Shown here: piece by piece, positions 1 through 14,114 of the stretch
How positions within the stretch are numbered: position 1 is the first letter of the stretch
How the letters are laid out: each line of letters starts with the position of its first letter
Source of the DNA: Lepas anatifera
Taxonomy: Eukaryota > Arthropoda > Thecostraca > Lepadidae
Reading direction: 5' to 3'
Length of the DNA stretch: 64,000 nt
NCBI GenBank assembly: GCA_034440635.1
Contig: JAOTON010000896.1
Coordinates: forward strand, 1,348,501 to 1,412,500
Program-made: the position numbers and the translations under genes
Notes under the pieces: model-generated
The model's input: the letters and a program-made list of their open reading frames with translations, nothing else
Told to the model about the DNA's origin: nothing
Database searches by the model: none

Positions 1-458
1 ACGGATGGTGATAGAGCATTTATCTTAACTGTATTATATTTGCCTTGTCTTTGCGGTTCTAATGATGTGCATTTTATCTAATTTAACCTTGACCTGACCT
101 CAGGATAGGTCAAATCCTTCGTTTGACCTAGCAAGGTCATATTATATACCATTCGATTCGGCTTACTGCGAGGATTCAGAAAGTTCAAGTCATTTTGCTC
201 TATCTTTACTTGTTCAGATGTAATGGCCGAAAACCTTCATTTACATGTTATCCCTATGACGGCATGTTTTGACCTCTAGTGACCTTAAATTGGACCTGAT
301 AAAAAATAACTCAAATATTTTCGATTGAAAAGTGAACGGGCTACACAACACCGTTAACCGTTTTTCGCTACCTACCGTGGTTCAGGAGATCTTAGGGGGG
401 GTTACACGCCCCTCGTCAAAGCGAGGCTGGCACACACCCCCATCAATGCGCGTGTTAA
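1..458 (-). mobile_element. Element D, copy 1 (cut by the window start)
   Basis: This is the end of a D-type TTAA element. CATCAATGCGCGTGTTAA closes it at 458, preceded by a C-rich hairpin-like tract and CCGTTTTTCGCTACC. It matches the complement of the complete copy at 27526-28346. It contains several TGACCT hexamers. Confidence 0.8.
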
Positions 459-459
459 A

Positions 460-660
460 GGCCGATCAGGCCCGTGCACTCACAAACAGGGACGCCGGCT
501 GACACGGCGTTGATCTCACTGCTGCGGCGCGTACTCCCTAGTGTACCACTATCTCCTGGGTAGGAGGCGGCCGTGGAAAAGGCTGCAACAGATCAGCCTT
601 GATCCAAGGGCCTTCCACACCCAGTCGTGGCGCCTTTACCAACTGCGCCACGGGGGTCGT
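460..660 (-). mobile_element. tRNA-like SINE candidate
   Basis: On the minus strand GTGGCGCAGTTGGTAAAGGCG (around 630-650) is a good RNA polymerase III A box. A clear B box is not visible. The downstream part CGGCGTCCCTGTTTGTGAG resembles part of the S2 SINE at 17759. It abuts the end of element D copy 1. Confidence 0.5.
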
Positions 661-1066
661 ACTGCTGTCCTAATCTATGCCAGCACTTCCAAATGAATGC
701 TGTTATCTTTCACGCGGTTCCAGTCGTCATCCAGCTCCCAGCTGATCAGCAACTACTCTTGATCTAGGGGCTTGTATCTTTTAAGATGATTGAGTGTGCC
801 CCAATTTGAAACAGGCTAAAATCCAAAATATTGCCAGGCAAATTGAAATATGAAATGTTTATAGCCCTTCCACTGGCCTAAAGGACCGCATGAACCAGCC
901 ATATTTTGTAGGATGAAACTCACTGCCGTGGTATTATGGCGCCGCTGATTATTTCCCTGCTGAAACCTTTTAGCGGGAGCCAGCTTACTCCTGGCTCAGG
1001 TAATTCTCTGGGCTATGAGTCCCGTTCTGCTGCATGGAAAGTGAGCTCGTTAACCACTACTGCGCT

Positions 1067-1976
1067 CTAACACCCGCACTGGAGAGGGGTCTGGCACTAA
1101 CGCGCACTGGAGGGGGCCTGGTAGCCCCCCTAAGATCTCGGAAACTAAGAGGCGTAGAAAAACACCGCCGGTGGGAGTCTGGGTGGAGGCTATGGTGGTC
1201 TACATTATGGCCTCTTTTCATTTACCTAGGCCAATATTTTCAAGGTCAAACGAGTTCATAAAGGTCAAATATTGGCCATGCAGTGTACCTATTGGGAAAT
1301 GCCGTTTTTATGCAGGAAAAGACGGGAATAAGCTGAAGACGGACCAGGGCCATAGAGGGAAGGTCGCAATAAATCTTTGGTACAATTGTGGAGTCAAGGT
1401 CATTCAAGATCATTTATCTTTTAGGTTACAATATGGTGTATTATATATAATGTCCACTATGACTAGCACGATAGCAACTGTTTGACAGGAAATGAGGATT
1501 GACTTTTACCAATGACCTTTGACTTTGATCTTTGACCTTGACCTTTACATTGAGGTACCTAAACTATAACGTCATAATATAATATACGTCACACCGGGTA
1601 ACGCTATTTGACTGGAAGCACCGGGGTCAATGATCTTGAAAGTGCTGATATAACCATGACCTGTGACCTTTGACCTTGAAATTGACCTTCTTGTGAGGTG
1701 ACCATGACAAATCATACCGGTTATATGGCGTTATGATGTCACCACCGCACGTGAACTGGTCCGACCGCGCAATTGTGGTGATCTCAAAATGCAGGTCTGA
1801 CTTTGAAAGTCTGCAACTAAAAAAATTAGCGATTTTTAAAATATTTCACCAATTGACGCGCCACTTAATTCTGCCAAATGTGGTCAAGCATCGTGTTTCG
1901 GCTACGAGCGGCTCTCCGGTCACCTTGAAAAAATAGGTGGAGGCCTACGAGCCCCCCCCTACAGTGAGTATGTTAA
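1067..1976 (+). mobile_element. Element E, copy 1
   Basis: A 910-bp TTAA-type element. It begins CTAACACCCGCACTGGAG, a decayed TTAA, and ends with AGTGAGTATGTTAA. Internal landmarks AAGATCTCGGAAACTAAGAG, repeated TTTGACCTTGACC and the AATATACGTCA tract recur in the copies at 20837-22632. It has no coding capacity. Confidence 0.85.
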
Positions 1977-2305
1977 CATTGATCTGTTTTAGCTGTCCCC
2001 ATATGATTAATGCATCCTTGAGACCACTCTCAGCTGATACAAGCCGCCACGGATTATCTATGCTGCCACCGAATCATTGGTACCCCGTTATCGACACCCA
2101 GCTTGTCAATGCGTCCAGAAATTACCTTTGCGTGAATGAAGTCTTGAAGAATGAAGAATGAAGGACTGGGTGCACTGCTAAACTACAACCATACTGTACC
2201 AACAAAACGCCTGTAGGGGCGAAAACTCAGCAGGCATCTGATATCGATAAATTTAAGTTAGAAACATAAGGCACGAAACGTAATTGCGGCGCAAGATACC
2301 TTTAC

Positions 2306-3182
2306 TTAACCTTCGCCCGGGTGGGGGTTTTGCCCCCTCGGTTTTTCAAGCGACCAAACGGCGGCGCGCGGGAAATTGGTCTGCTGTTCCTTTATTTTAT
2401 CTTCCTGAAAATTTTGGCTGGTCATATCGGTCGGTCCGGTGGTGGTGACCTCACCTCAAATACTTAGACGGCATACTAAGAGGGTTATCGAGTTGAAACT
2501 CATACCACTTGGCCCACCGAGCTAAACATTTGTTCGGGATTTTGATATTGGTGACCTAGGTCTGTGCGCATACCTCCTTATGTGGGAATCCGAATGAGCT
2601 TTTCTCGTAGTTGGATGGAATCACTCAACATCGGTTGCACTTGCTCTTGCCCATTTTAGCTGATACATTTTGACTTGTGACCTTTAAAGGTCCCTTGGTA
2701 ATAAATTTGTGTTTTTTATAAATTTCGATAAACTGATGGTTTTATTTGTAAAGTGTTTGTTAGTCACTGGGTCAATGATATATGTATACCGGTCAGCTGG
2801 TCACCGTTGACCTGGGTGGTAATTCTTAATTTGACCTGGAGATATCTTTATTGTTCTATTAGAGGATTGCAATGGTGCCACTTGCTGTATCTTGTTTGGT
2901 TTGGAAGTTTGAGTAAACGCCCTTTGTGGGTGGCTATGGACATTCCGAATGCCTATATTTGTGACCTGTGCTCCTGGTTTGCCTGAACAAAATGAATGAT
3001 GTATGAAAGCGCATCAGAGCTTCGATGGTGTTGAATGTTTTGCTATTGTTCTGGTTGGGTTTTTTGACCTTATTAGTTTGATATTTGCCTCTGTTTGATA
3101 TTGACCTGACGAAATGACTTTTATATTTGCTATTGTTTTTATCTTTTGAGATCGGGGGTTTTGCCCTCCCCCAGTGTGTTAA
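2306..3182 (+). mobile_element. Element C
   Basis: An 877-bp element bounded by TTAA. It starts TTAACCTTCGCCCGGGTGG and ends CCCCCAGTGTGTTAA. Its inner order (hairpin-like G/C tract, GGTGACCTCACCTC, CACTTGGCCCACCGAG, TTCGGGATTTTGATATTGG, GACCTAGG) is the same as in elements A, B and D. Confidence 0.75.
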
Positions 3183-3884
3183 TGCAGCGGACTCCACTGA
3201 GCGTGACATATTCATTATCTGCTTTACATTGATAACTATGAAGCTGGTGTGCAGGTTTGAAAAGCTTAACTTGCAGGTGATGAAATCTGACCATTGTTTG
3301 TGAAATATTTTCTTAGAGGTAAAATAAAGATAGGCATTTGCAGCTCACCGTTCAGACCTTTCGAATATCGCACCTACTTTTCATGGAGCAAAATTCATGC
3401 AAATGATTCAAAAGTGACTAAGTGATGATCACTTTGATGCGACAGTTTTGGGGTGTCCCAATCTTTTTCCTACGATTTTAATTTTTTAGTCATAGTGAAT
3501 TTAGAGAGACCCCTAATAGAGGTGAGAATTACCTTGTTTTTATCTCGTGTCCTTATCACCCTCCTTAACGATTTTTCGCTAAAACGGAACAAAATTCACA
3601 CATCACTTTACCTAGACTACCCTCGGGACGCGGACGTGCTTCTCAGAGCGTTGGTCTTATTTTTACTGTGCGCATGGCACGTGTTTGCAGTTTTAACCCG
3701 TTTTTAAGCATGATAGCCCACGAATAGTTTCGTAAGACATAGTCTGATTTGAATTAAATATTTAACACGAGTTGTTGTCTTGTTTTTTTTTGTACAAAAA
3801 CATTCTAGAGCCAGAACGTTCTAACACCACGTAGCCAAGAGTGTGCCATTTGACGTTAGGCTTTGTGGTGAAAGTTCTGTAATA

Positions 3885-3919
3885 ATGCTTGGGGTTTAAC
3901 GATAAACCAATTTCCAAGG
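3885..3919 (-). mobile_element. SINE S1 tail fragment
   Basis: TTGGGGTTTAACGATAAACCAA matches the conserved tail of the S1 SINEs at 26063 and 12785. It stops at the TTAA where element D copy 2 begins, which suggests D inserted into it. The remainder of the SINE is not present on the other side. Confidence 0.5.
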
Positions 3920-4575
3920 TTAACACGCACATTGACGGGGGGATACCCGCCTTCTCAAGTTTTTCGGGATAGCATAAAAACGGTGGTGCGTGGCGCCGCC
4001 ATACTTAGTTTACCTTTTCTCTAACTATTTTACAACTTTTGTCAAATTTTTAAGGTTAGGTCATCTCAAGTCAGGTCACCAGTACAGGTAAGTGACCTGA
4101 ACTAAAAAAAGTTTAAGATAGCTTAAGTCGGAACAGAGTGAACTTATCTGATTGAAACTCATTGACTAACGGCCTCCGTCTAAATATGTTGTATCTAACA
4201 TACCTGGTCGTCCATGACCCCATAATGCATGATGGTTTTAACTGAATATCTTGGCAACGGGTATGGATCTATTTTACTGCATTCGATTTTCCAGTCTTTA
4301 CGTTCTAATGGTATGCATTTACCTATTTGACCTTGACCTGACCTTCTAACCTTACTTCCTGATGTTTAGTAGATCTTCTGCCGCATTCATACTTAGTTTT
4401 TGTTTACGTTCTAATCACCAAACCTTTTTGTTTCTGGAGTTGTTTTGACCTCTTATGGCCTTAAATGTGACCTGACCAAAAATGGTTCAAATATTTTCAA
4501 TGGAGAAGTGGATAGGCTACCCAACGCCGTTTACCGTTTTTCGCTACCTAGCGTGGTTCTCGAGATCTTTAGGAT
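3920..4575 (-). mobile_element. Element D, copy 2 (truncated)
   Basis: It begins TTAACACGCACATTGACGG with the CGGTGGTGCGTGGCGCCGCC tract and follows element D as far as CGTTTTTCGCTACCTAGCGTGG. The distal terminus with its TTAA is missing. Confidence 0.8.
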
Positions 4576-5599
4576 CTTCGAGATCTTCTCGAGGTCACTT
4601 CAGTACAAAATTCACCTCACTGAATAGGGTGAGGAAATCATGGCAAATCATTGAATTTTCTATATATTTTTGTTATTCTAAGCGTACCAGCACTTGGGGC
4701 TTGGTCTTAATGCTTGTAGATATATTTTATTCCTTTTATCAGCTTAAGTACACATTTTTTGCTATAAGAAGATAAAATAACCATAATATTTTGAGGTACT
4801 GAATATGATAGAAAAAAACAAATTGATATTATGGTCTCGAAAATGATATTATTGGTATTATATGGTCTCGAAAACTGGATAAGAAGTATCATCTTTCAGT
4901 TGAAAACAATCTCATAAAAAGGAGATTATGCAATCTACCCACGTGTTAATTCATTTATGTGGCTTCCAGCATGCTTTCAGGTCACACAGCCGTGGCTCCA
5001 TTATTAGAAATATGCACCAGGGTTGCACTGCCTTTTTCGTCCAGCCACTTTGTGAAGCAAATAGACTGGGATTGAGAACAGCCAAACTGATTGTATACAG
5101 CCATGGGCTAACGAGCTGCACTGCAGGCCGCTCACTCGTCGCCGTATGACTAATAGTGTGGATCTCGGATGACCCCTGGTGACTCAGACCGGTCACCTTA
5201 GTCAGTGCCTTTTCCGTGCCGAGAAGAGCAAGTTCGCATAAGCAGGCGCTATTATGCATTCTTCACCCATTTTGCATGACGTATGGATGCGGCAGGTATG
5301 ATAGGGATAATGTATGATAAGTAGAGACCAGAATTTTATTTGAATTTGGTTTTTTTTGCTGTCTTACGACATATTGACGACATATACGACATAAAAATGT
5401 GATAAAAACACGAAAATATGTGAGTGCTACGTGTGGTTTTGTTCAGTCAAATCACAGCAAATATAAGAAAATACACAGAAATCGAGGGTTAACACACAGA
5501 AGAAAATACACAGAAGATACACATACGCCGTGATACAGTGATAGAAACAGCAACTGATTGCAGAATCAGAGCAGATACGGTTACTTGTTCACTTATCTT
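4576..5599. other. No gene recognised
   Basis: AT-rich DNA with open frames under 105 codons on both strands, none resembling a known family. A short simple tract with repeated ACGACATA lies near 5365-5395. Confidence 0.5.
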
Positions 5600-7083
5600 A
5601 CACGACTTCTGTGTCGCGTCATCCGTGCCTTTCAATCTTCGCTGTGACTGGGACTCCAAAGATTTAGCTCGACTATGGAATAGCCTTGCCACCATAACTC
5701 TGGACAGGTTCTCCGGGGTGAAGTTGTGCCGCTTGTCCGTCAGTGTGTCGCGGTACATTAAAAAAGAGCACGCCACGTCCACACTTGTCACGGATCATAT
5801 GTGAACCTCGCTATCTCCCCTCGGCTCATTGAAGGCGGCAGCGGTGTACTGGGCTCATTGTCTATCAGGATCTCATTAATGGCTCAAAGCGTGGCAGCCT
5901 TTGTCCTTTCTCACCTGGGATGTTTCCCACGGACGAGTTGGCATCTCCACTCGCAGGAGCATCCTGCTCAGTGGCTGACCCGCTTCTTCTAGCGCCTTCA
6001 ACACACCGGATTGGAATCAAGGAGAGGTGAGCGAGCATAAACGCCAGATTTGTCGTCACCTCGTTGTCCACGACAGATTTCTGCGCCTTTATAATGGCTG
6101 CTGCTTCAGTTGAGTCCCAGAAACTTACGACCTGCTTCACTTGGTCCAGATTCCTGGCATAAAACAGCGCCGCTTAAAGGTCTCGGCCCAGATCTCAACG
6201 CGTGCCGGGGCTTTCAAAAACACTTTTTTCACTCAAGATATTAAATCATCGACTTTCGGGAACATTTCCCTCGCCTCCTCACACACCCTGTGCCGCGCGT
6301 GGGCCAGAAAGGTGACATGTAGCATGCTGGGATAGAACACTTTCAGGTCCCTTCCCGCATTCAACACGTAGGCTCCCGCATCGCTTACAAGAAGGTTGAG
6401 CTACGAAGCTTGGTCACAAGTCTCGGATCGTATCGTTGACGAGACGTGCGATGCTAGAGGAACTTTTTTCTTCAGGAAGGCGCAGTTTACCAGAAATGGA
6501 GGTTCATACGCATCGGCATCCAATCTTTCAACAAGTACGTTCGCCGCATACCGACCACACGGTCGGTTGTTTCATCAACGCCAATCCACATAACTGCACC
6601 GGCCAAAGATGACCTTATCTCGGCCTTGGCCTCGTCTGCGCACTCAGGCAAAAATGTCTTACGGAGAGACGGCTCAGATGGCAGGCTGACACCTATGCTC
6701 TTCTCAAGAAAACGTCGGAACTAGACATTCTCCACCTTATGTCGGAACTAGACATTCTCTACCTTATGGAAAGGTATGTTGGCTGCCAGAAACGCTTCGC
6801 AGAACTCTTTTCCCAGGATGTGCTGGTGCGATTTCTTGACTGTTGATGGTCCAAGCTGATCCAACTGAGGCTGTGTCACACACTTCTCTTTCTTTTTAAA
6901 CCCATGTTCTTGAGGTGTTCACCGGATTTTTCATGTTGTGTGACCTGCGATTTTTGGTTGGCAGTGAATTTTTTCTCGTGCCTTGCAGAAGCCCAATTTT
7001 CCGTCCAAATTCAGCTTGAATGGATAATCTGTTCGTTCGTTGTAGGTGCTCAGCCACTTATTTTTCAAAACTGACGATGACAT
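5600..7083 (-). pseudogene. hAT-superfamily transposase relic
   Basis: The minus strand opens with MSSSVLKNKWLSTYN and a BED-like CKAREK..H tract. It continues with GVDETTD-like and AANVLVERLDA-like pieces, then VSDAGAYVLNAGRDLKVFY and MLHVTFLAHARHRVCEEARE near 6385-6270. It ends in SVDVACSFLMYRDTLTDKRH near 5790, the dimerisation motif of hAT transposases. The frame is broken by several stops and shifts, and a short near-duplicate of about 25 bp lies around 6720-6765. In life such a protein cuts and pastes its own DNA; this copy cannot. This family includes the CGGBP1-related group, but placement is by motif only. Terminal repeats were not found. Confidence 0.75.
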
Positions 7084-8384
7084 GGTTTGTTGTTCAGTAC
7101 ACACGAAACATGTAGAATGCTAGAGACACCACTTTCCTCTGCCTTCTCTGACCGACTAACTTTTGAACAGTCCGGGTCCTGTAGACGTCCGGCCGGGCCG
7201 GTCTCCCTCCCTCTCAGCCGCAACAAACCCAGGCGGGTTAGCTCTCCTCATTTATCTCTCCGTTTCAAAACACGCCTTCCGCCCGCCAGCATAATACGAA
7301 TAGTTTCAGACTGGTGGAAAATGTCCTGGACATGACCGAAGCCCCTGCCGCAGAATTCCGCGAGATCATAATCTCCACTCCCGTTGCTCTTGCTATTTAC
7401 TTACTGAGCTCAACGGAACTTCCCTTTAGGTCATTCAATCCTGGGAAATGTCTACCTGAAGTGAAAACGTGACGCATAAAAGTGTTAATTTGTAATACAG
7501 CGGTTAAAATTTTATTTCATGCACAATTTTGTTCAATATGTGCTTTTGCCGAAAAAGGCCATTTTATGTGAAAACATATGTTGCATGCAAATATTCCGGT
7601 CCCTAATGATAAGACATTTTGCATGATATATAGGGGAGAGTGCGCCTTATGTGCCAACTCGAATATATTTGCCTCTGCCACCACTGCTGACTGACTGCAA
7701 CACTACGTCTGCACAACTTCAAGAGTCCACAGCGTTCTTTGGTGAACCGTCGACCTGAGTGACACTAAGAAAATGGAGGGGCTACTGTTTGTAAATCAGG
7801 ATGTGATTGTTCTATAGCAATGAAGTTGGCGGGTCAATAACTTGCTTTACTATAATTAGGTGGATTCGAAATAATTTTGATAAGAAAGTGGTTAATTGCT
7901 AACAAGTTTTTGCATCAATTTCAAGTGTAAACGTGCGCAGTGCGCCATTATCGTTTGTCAAAAATAAAAAAGTTTCAGCTCTGATTTGAAGGCTTATCTA
8001 CTAAATAAGATCATATGGTACCCTTTATCTGGCGATTACACTACATACATTTTTGTGGTTTCAGTCAAACGAAGGAATAAATAGAAAATAAGATGTGGTT
8101 TCTCAAGAGTGAATTATTTCATCAACATGAGCTTAGGACTGCATGTATAGTGTGTACCATGGAAGTTGAAAGTTTGATTTTGTGCCAAATCACACTATTT
8201 TCTGTATGATTTTGCATGCTATCGCTAAGATTAGCTTACAAATTAGTAATGGATCTAGTGTGGACATGAAAATAATAGATTCGCTATTATTACCAGATAA
8301 CAATATGAAATCCTTCAAAATTAGTTGCGAAAAGATCTAAAATGTTAGGCATATGATCAGACATGTTGAGGAAATATAGTGTTG
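7084..8384. other. No gene recognised
   Basis: AT-rich non-coding DNA. ATAGGGGAGAGTGCGCC at about 7631-7647 resembles one end of the GGGGAAAG-type MITE at 16588, but no partner end was found. Confidence 0.45.
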
Positions 8385-8578
8385 AGTCGACTTAACCCTG
8401 GCTCACAGCTTGGAGGCTGACTCCGACACTGACTCAACTCAACTAGTCCAAAAATGGATTCGACTCTGTCTCAACCCAAATCTGGAAGAGAGTCAACTCA
8501 ACTCTGTCTCAAGAAAACTTGAGTCGACTCAGAGTCGACTCTGACTTTGAGTCGCGACTCAACAAATCTGCTACCAAC
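8385..8578. repeat. Degenerate GAGTCRACTC repeat
   Basis: Runs of GACTCAACTC and GAGTCGACTC, with CTCTGTCTCAA between them, recur about every 10-50 bp. This looks like a decayed minisatellite with palindromic units. Confidence 0.6.
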
Positions 8579-8594
8579 AACCTTAGAATGAAAG

Positions 8595-9785
8595 TTAACC
8601 CTTGCCCCGGTGGCGGGTACGAGCCACCTTCGCCCTGGTGGGGGGGGCTAAAAAAGACCCCCACGATCTCAAAAACTAAGAGAGCTAGAAAAAAGCGCAA
8701 AACGGCAATCAAAAGCTCTTCAAAAATTATATCGAAAGTACTTGGTCATTTTTCTTGTCAGGTCAATATCAAGGTCACCAGAAGTCAAAATAGGTCAAAA
8801 TCGCTAGTATGAGGTGTACCAAAAAAACTAATATATCTCAACAACTATGATAGCTAGAAACATTCTTTTTAGCACCATTCAAAAGCTCTTGAGCTGCTCT
8901 TTTATTACGGTGGCATTCATTTTCCTGTCAGGTCAAAGCCTAGGGAGCTACAGGTCACTGAATATTGGGCATATTTTTGGGAATTTCCATAGCCACCAAT
9001 GCATATGGGCGTGTCCTTTTTCGCTAATAACTTCCAAACCAAACAAGATACAGCCATAGTTGATGCACCATTGCAATCCTCTCGTCAATAAAAGTCGAAT
9101 GATATATAATATTGTTATGTCAGGTCAAATTTGAGAATTTGACCTGACCTAGGTCAACGGTATGACCCAACTTGATCCTGTATAGTCTTGAGGTATATCA
9201 TTTGACTTGCAGTGACTATACAAACACTTTGGTGATAAAATAAAAGTTATATCTTAGTTTATTCAAAATTTATCGAGTAAAACACCAAAAAATGCTTATT
9301 TGACCTAAGGTGACCTTTTAAAGATCACGAGTAAAAATGTTTAGCATCCACTTCAGAAATGGGCTAAGAGCAAGTCGTAACCGATGTTTGAAGTTGATTC
9401 CATTCATGCTTACTGAGAAAAGCTCATTTCGTGATTTTCCCCATGTATTTACAATGGGGAGGTCATGCTCTGCACATGACCTTAGGTCACCAATATCAAA
9501 AATCTCGGAACAAATGTTGTAGCTCCTTGTGGGCCCAATATGTGGTATCAATTTCAACTTGATCGAACAACCCTTCTTTTAGTTATGCGGTCCTAAACAT
9601 TTTTTGAGGTGAGGTCACTTCACCTGGATTGGTGACCTGACCTGATAGGACCTTAAGCTAAAATTTTCCAGAAAGATGTAGAAATGATGAGGAGACAGTT
9701 AGCGGTGCTGCGCGCCGCCGTTTTTTTGGTCACTTCGGAAAAACCTGAGGGGGTCTAAAAAGACCCCCACCCAGGCGAAAGTTAA
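8595..9785 (+). mobile_element. Element A, copy 1
   Basis: A 1191-bp non-autonomous element starting TTAACCCTTGCCCCGGTGG and ending CCCAGGCGAAAGTTAA. These ends form an imperfect inverted repeat of ~19 bp beginning with TTAA. No long open frame. Four AGGTCA-like hexamers are clustered at 8760-8797. It matches copies at 29576, 31130, 32397 and 48984. Confidence 0.9.
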
Positions 9786-10019
9786 GCCAACTCTGAAACT
9801 TGTATGTATTAACTACCTGGGCGTTGCATAATATGAAGTCACCCGGTGACGCTGTTTTTCATACTAAAAGTCGAGAACGAAGTTATCTGAAAGAGCGTCT
9901 GATGAAATAAAAATATTTACCAATATCTGATTGTGAATAAGTAAATGTTCATGATTGAGATAACATATATTCTGGTGATTAAAAAGCTTTAAGCAAACAC
10001 TGATCGATTACCTTTTTAC

Positions 10020-12000
<1,981 letters not shown>

Positions 12001-12054
<54 letters not shown>
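12001..12054. repeat. (TA)n microsatellite
   Basis: About 54 bp of TA at the outer end of the right fold-back arm. Confidence 0.97.
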
Positions 12055-12057
<3 letters not shown>

Positions 12058-12784
12058 GAATTTGAACATATTTTTGTATAGTCAGATAATTTGGAATGGA
12101 CACAAATACCGCATGCTTAGCAGGTAGTTCAAAATCTCCCTTTAGCTTTGGGATAAATATACCTATGCCTACTGTTATTTTTCCCTACCTTTATAATTAA
12201 CATCCTCCGGAAACCATCAAATAATTCGGTAAATAACCAATTTGTCTCAAAATCAGGCTTAATATGTACAACACAGCACAAACATTACAGTATGCCTCAA
12301 GAGTTTGCTTAGCAGACTACTATCAGAATGACCATCTGACGACGTCACGTTACCGGCTTTGGAACGCCGTTTTAGTCTTTTTTAGTGATTGTCAGAACAT
12401 GCTCGTTGTTGGCAAAATGCTTCAGTTTCGTGAAGTTAAAGCCTAGGAAGCATAGGCATACATCACTTATTTCCATCAACCAGCTCATTTTTGCTTTTTG
12501 CTGCATTTGCGCACAGGCTGTTTTATATCGTGGTGGTATAATGTGGTACGTAGCACTGTGGCAGTCTATGATCCATCACATTGCTAATATTCCAAGGATA
12601 CCTTTCTTTCTCAGTACCAGTGACGTTGCAGACCGCGTGCCATGTATGTGGCCCGCACTCATCGGCGCAAAGTAGGTACATACATATTCACCGAATGGTC
12701 ATCTTTATGTGAGTTAATCGGTATCTGTAGCAGCTAGCCGATAAAGTAAGTATGCACATACATAGTTCTGTGTTTGAAGCGGGG
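12055..12784. other. No gene recognised
   Basis: Unique-looking AT-rich DNA. One open frame (12385-12675, plus) has no recognisable features. Confidence 0.45.
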
Positions 12785-12963
12785 TTGAAATGGCGTAGTC
12801 GGTTAGCGCTCACAATCGGGTCGGCCCGTGGCATTCTCTCTGCAGGGTGTCACGGGTTCGGGTCTAACCAGAGACAGTCAGGTGTCCCCCTAGCGCAAGT
12901 TTAGCCTTCTCCCCTCGCCCTCCGACGCCATATAACCTCAGAAGCTGGTGCGTCTTTGAACCC
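12785..12963 (+). mobile_element. SINE S1, copy with a tRNA-like head
   Basis: A box TGGCGTAGTCGGTTAGCGC and B box GGGTTCGGGTCTAACC form a tRNA-like head. The tail CGCCATATAACCTCAG..GGTGCGTCTTTGAACCCC matches that of the S1 copy at 26063. GTTTGAAGC before and GTTTGAGGC after may be the target-site duplication. Confidence 0.75.
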
Positions 12964-13010
12964 CTAAATGAGTATTATCGTTTGAGGCAACTATCGTCAT
13001 TTGCCGGCAG

Positions 13011-13255
13011 ATGGCAGTTGTGGAGATCTGCACAGGGACTGCAGACGTTGGGCGTCGCTTGGGCTGTGCGACGAGCGCGACGCCTATATGGAGGTCTACT
13101 GCCGTCGAACCTGTCGTCTGTGTACACCGGCGGTGGCGCCACCAGCAGCATGTGAAGACAAACTGGGTCTCTGCCGGCTCTGGGGAAAGGGGGAATGCAT
13201 TCACAACCCAGAATTCATGAAGGAGCACTGCAAGAAGACGTGCGGGCATTGTTAG
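13011..13255 (+). CDS. 3' terminal exon encoding two ShKT domains
   Basis: The exon opens after a TTTGCCGGCAG acceptor with a split codon and runs to a TAG at 13253-13255. It encodes CGDLHRDCRRWASLGLC..YM..CRRTCRLC and then CEDKLGLCRLWGKGEC..FM..CKKTCGHC. Each block has six cysteines with the Y/F-M-x-x-x-C-x-x-T/S-C-x-x-C ending of the ShKT fold, a small disulfide domain of secreted animal proteins that often closes proteases, peroxidases or tyrosinases. Upstream exons and the signal peptide are not visible. A SINE lies just before the acceptor (12785-12963). ShKT names a fold; nothing here shows the product to be a toxin. No clear AATAAA was found close downstream. Confidence 0.85.
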
Positions 13256-14110
13256 CTGTATAAAAGCTCCCTTTTTGATGCCGTCCTTGGCGAGGACCCG
13301 TATGTATATTTGTGTTTTTTGTGAGGGAAGGAACAATGTAAAAGAACATAATCTGAGCCACCCGGGTAAGGAGATCATAGCCTATCACTGCACTAAAAAG
13401 TGTTTTTGGACCCATCACGCATAAATACCACTTACCTCAGGCACATACCATGCAGTTTCCTGCTGTAGGCATCGAATTGGACAGAAACATAGCTGTTGGA
13501 CAAAACATTCCCAATTCTTAACATTTGGAGGGGGATAGTCTTCTTTTCCCGGATGCACATTCAACTGTATTCTTACTACTGCTTGTACTTGAATGTGGAA
13601 AATGGCAGACTGGGTTTTATTTCAATGAAGATGTCGGAGGAATGGAAGAATATCCTAGCGCAAGCCATCCTAAGCTGAACAGACACCTGCACCATTTTTG
13701 TACAAAACGCTGAGCAGCTGAGTGCTCGGTATGGAGAGGCTGCACTCAGGAGCGGGTCTAAGGGGAGTGGGGCGATGGAAGGATCTCCCCTTGGGAGAAC
13801 CTTAAGCACTGGAAACGGCTCCCGGCGTAGGGACCCGGCGAAAGAAACGGGCCCAGTGGCTGCGCCGGGGGCACCCGCAGGGGGCCCGGTGGCTGCAGCT
13901 GTACCCCGGCCCCGGAAGCTGTCCTCGAAATGCCACCCGAATGTATGTATAGGGGCCCCTTTCATTGTACCTGGGGGACCCTGGAATTGATTTCGGAGGC
14001 CCCCAGAAATGGCTTTGGGTACCCCAAACACCTGTTCTTGGAGTCCGTAATAATTTGACTCCATTGGCCCCCATATTTGTTCCCGGGCACGTGCCTCAGA
14101 GGTCTCACGA
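13256..14110. other. No gene recognised
   Basis: 3' flank of the ShKT exon, then GC-rich DNA from about 13730. The GC-rich part has overlapping open frames on both strands with low-complexity G/P/A content; no known domain. Confidence 0.45.
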
Positions 14111-14114
14111 GCCC

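Noticed and set aside
8519..8812. Lysine/arginine-rich frame at the start of element A
   Set aside because: It is the non-coding end of a multicopy element; the same frame is broken in other copies.
13001..13378. 146-codon minus-strand frame opposite the ShKT exon
   Set aside because: The plus-strand cysteine pattern of two complete ShKT domains explains the constraint; the minus frame is its shadow.
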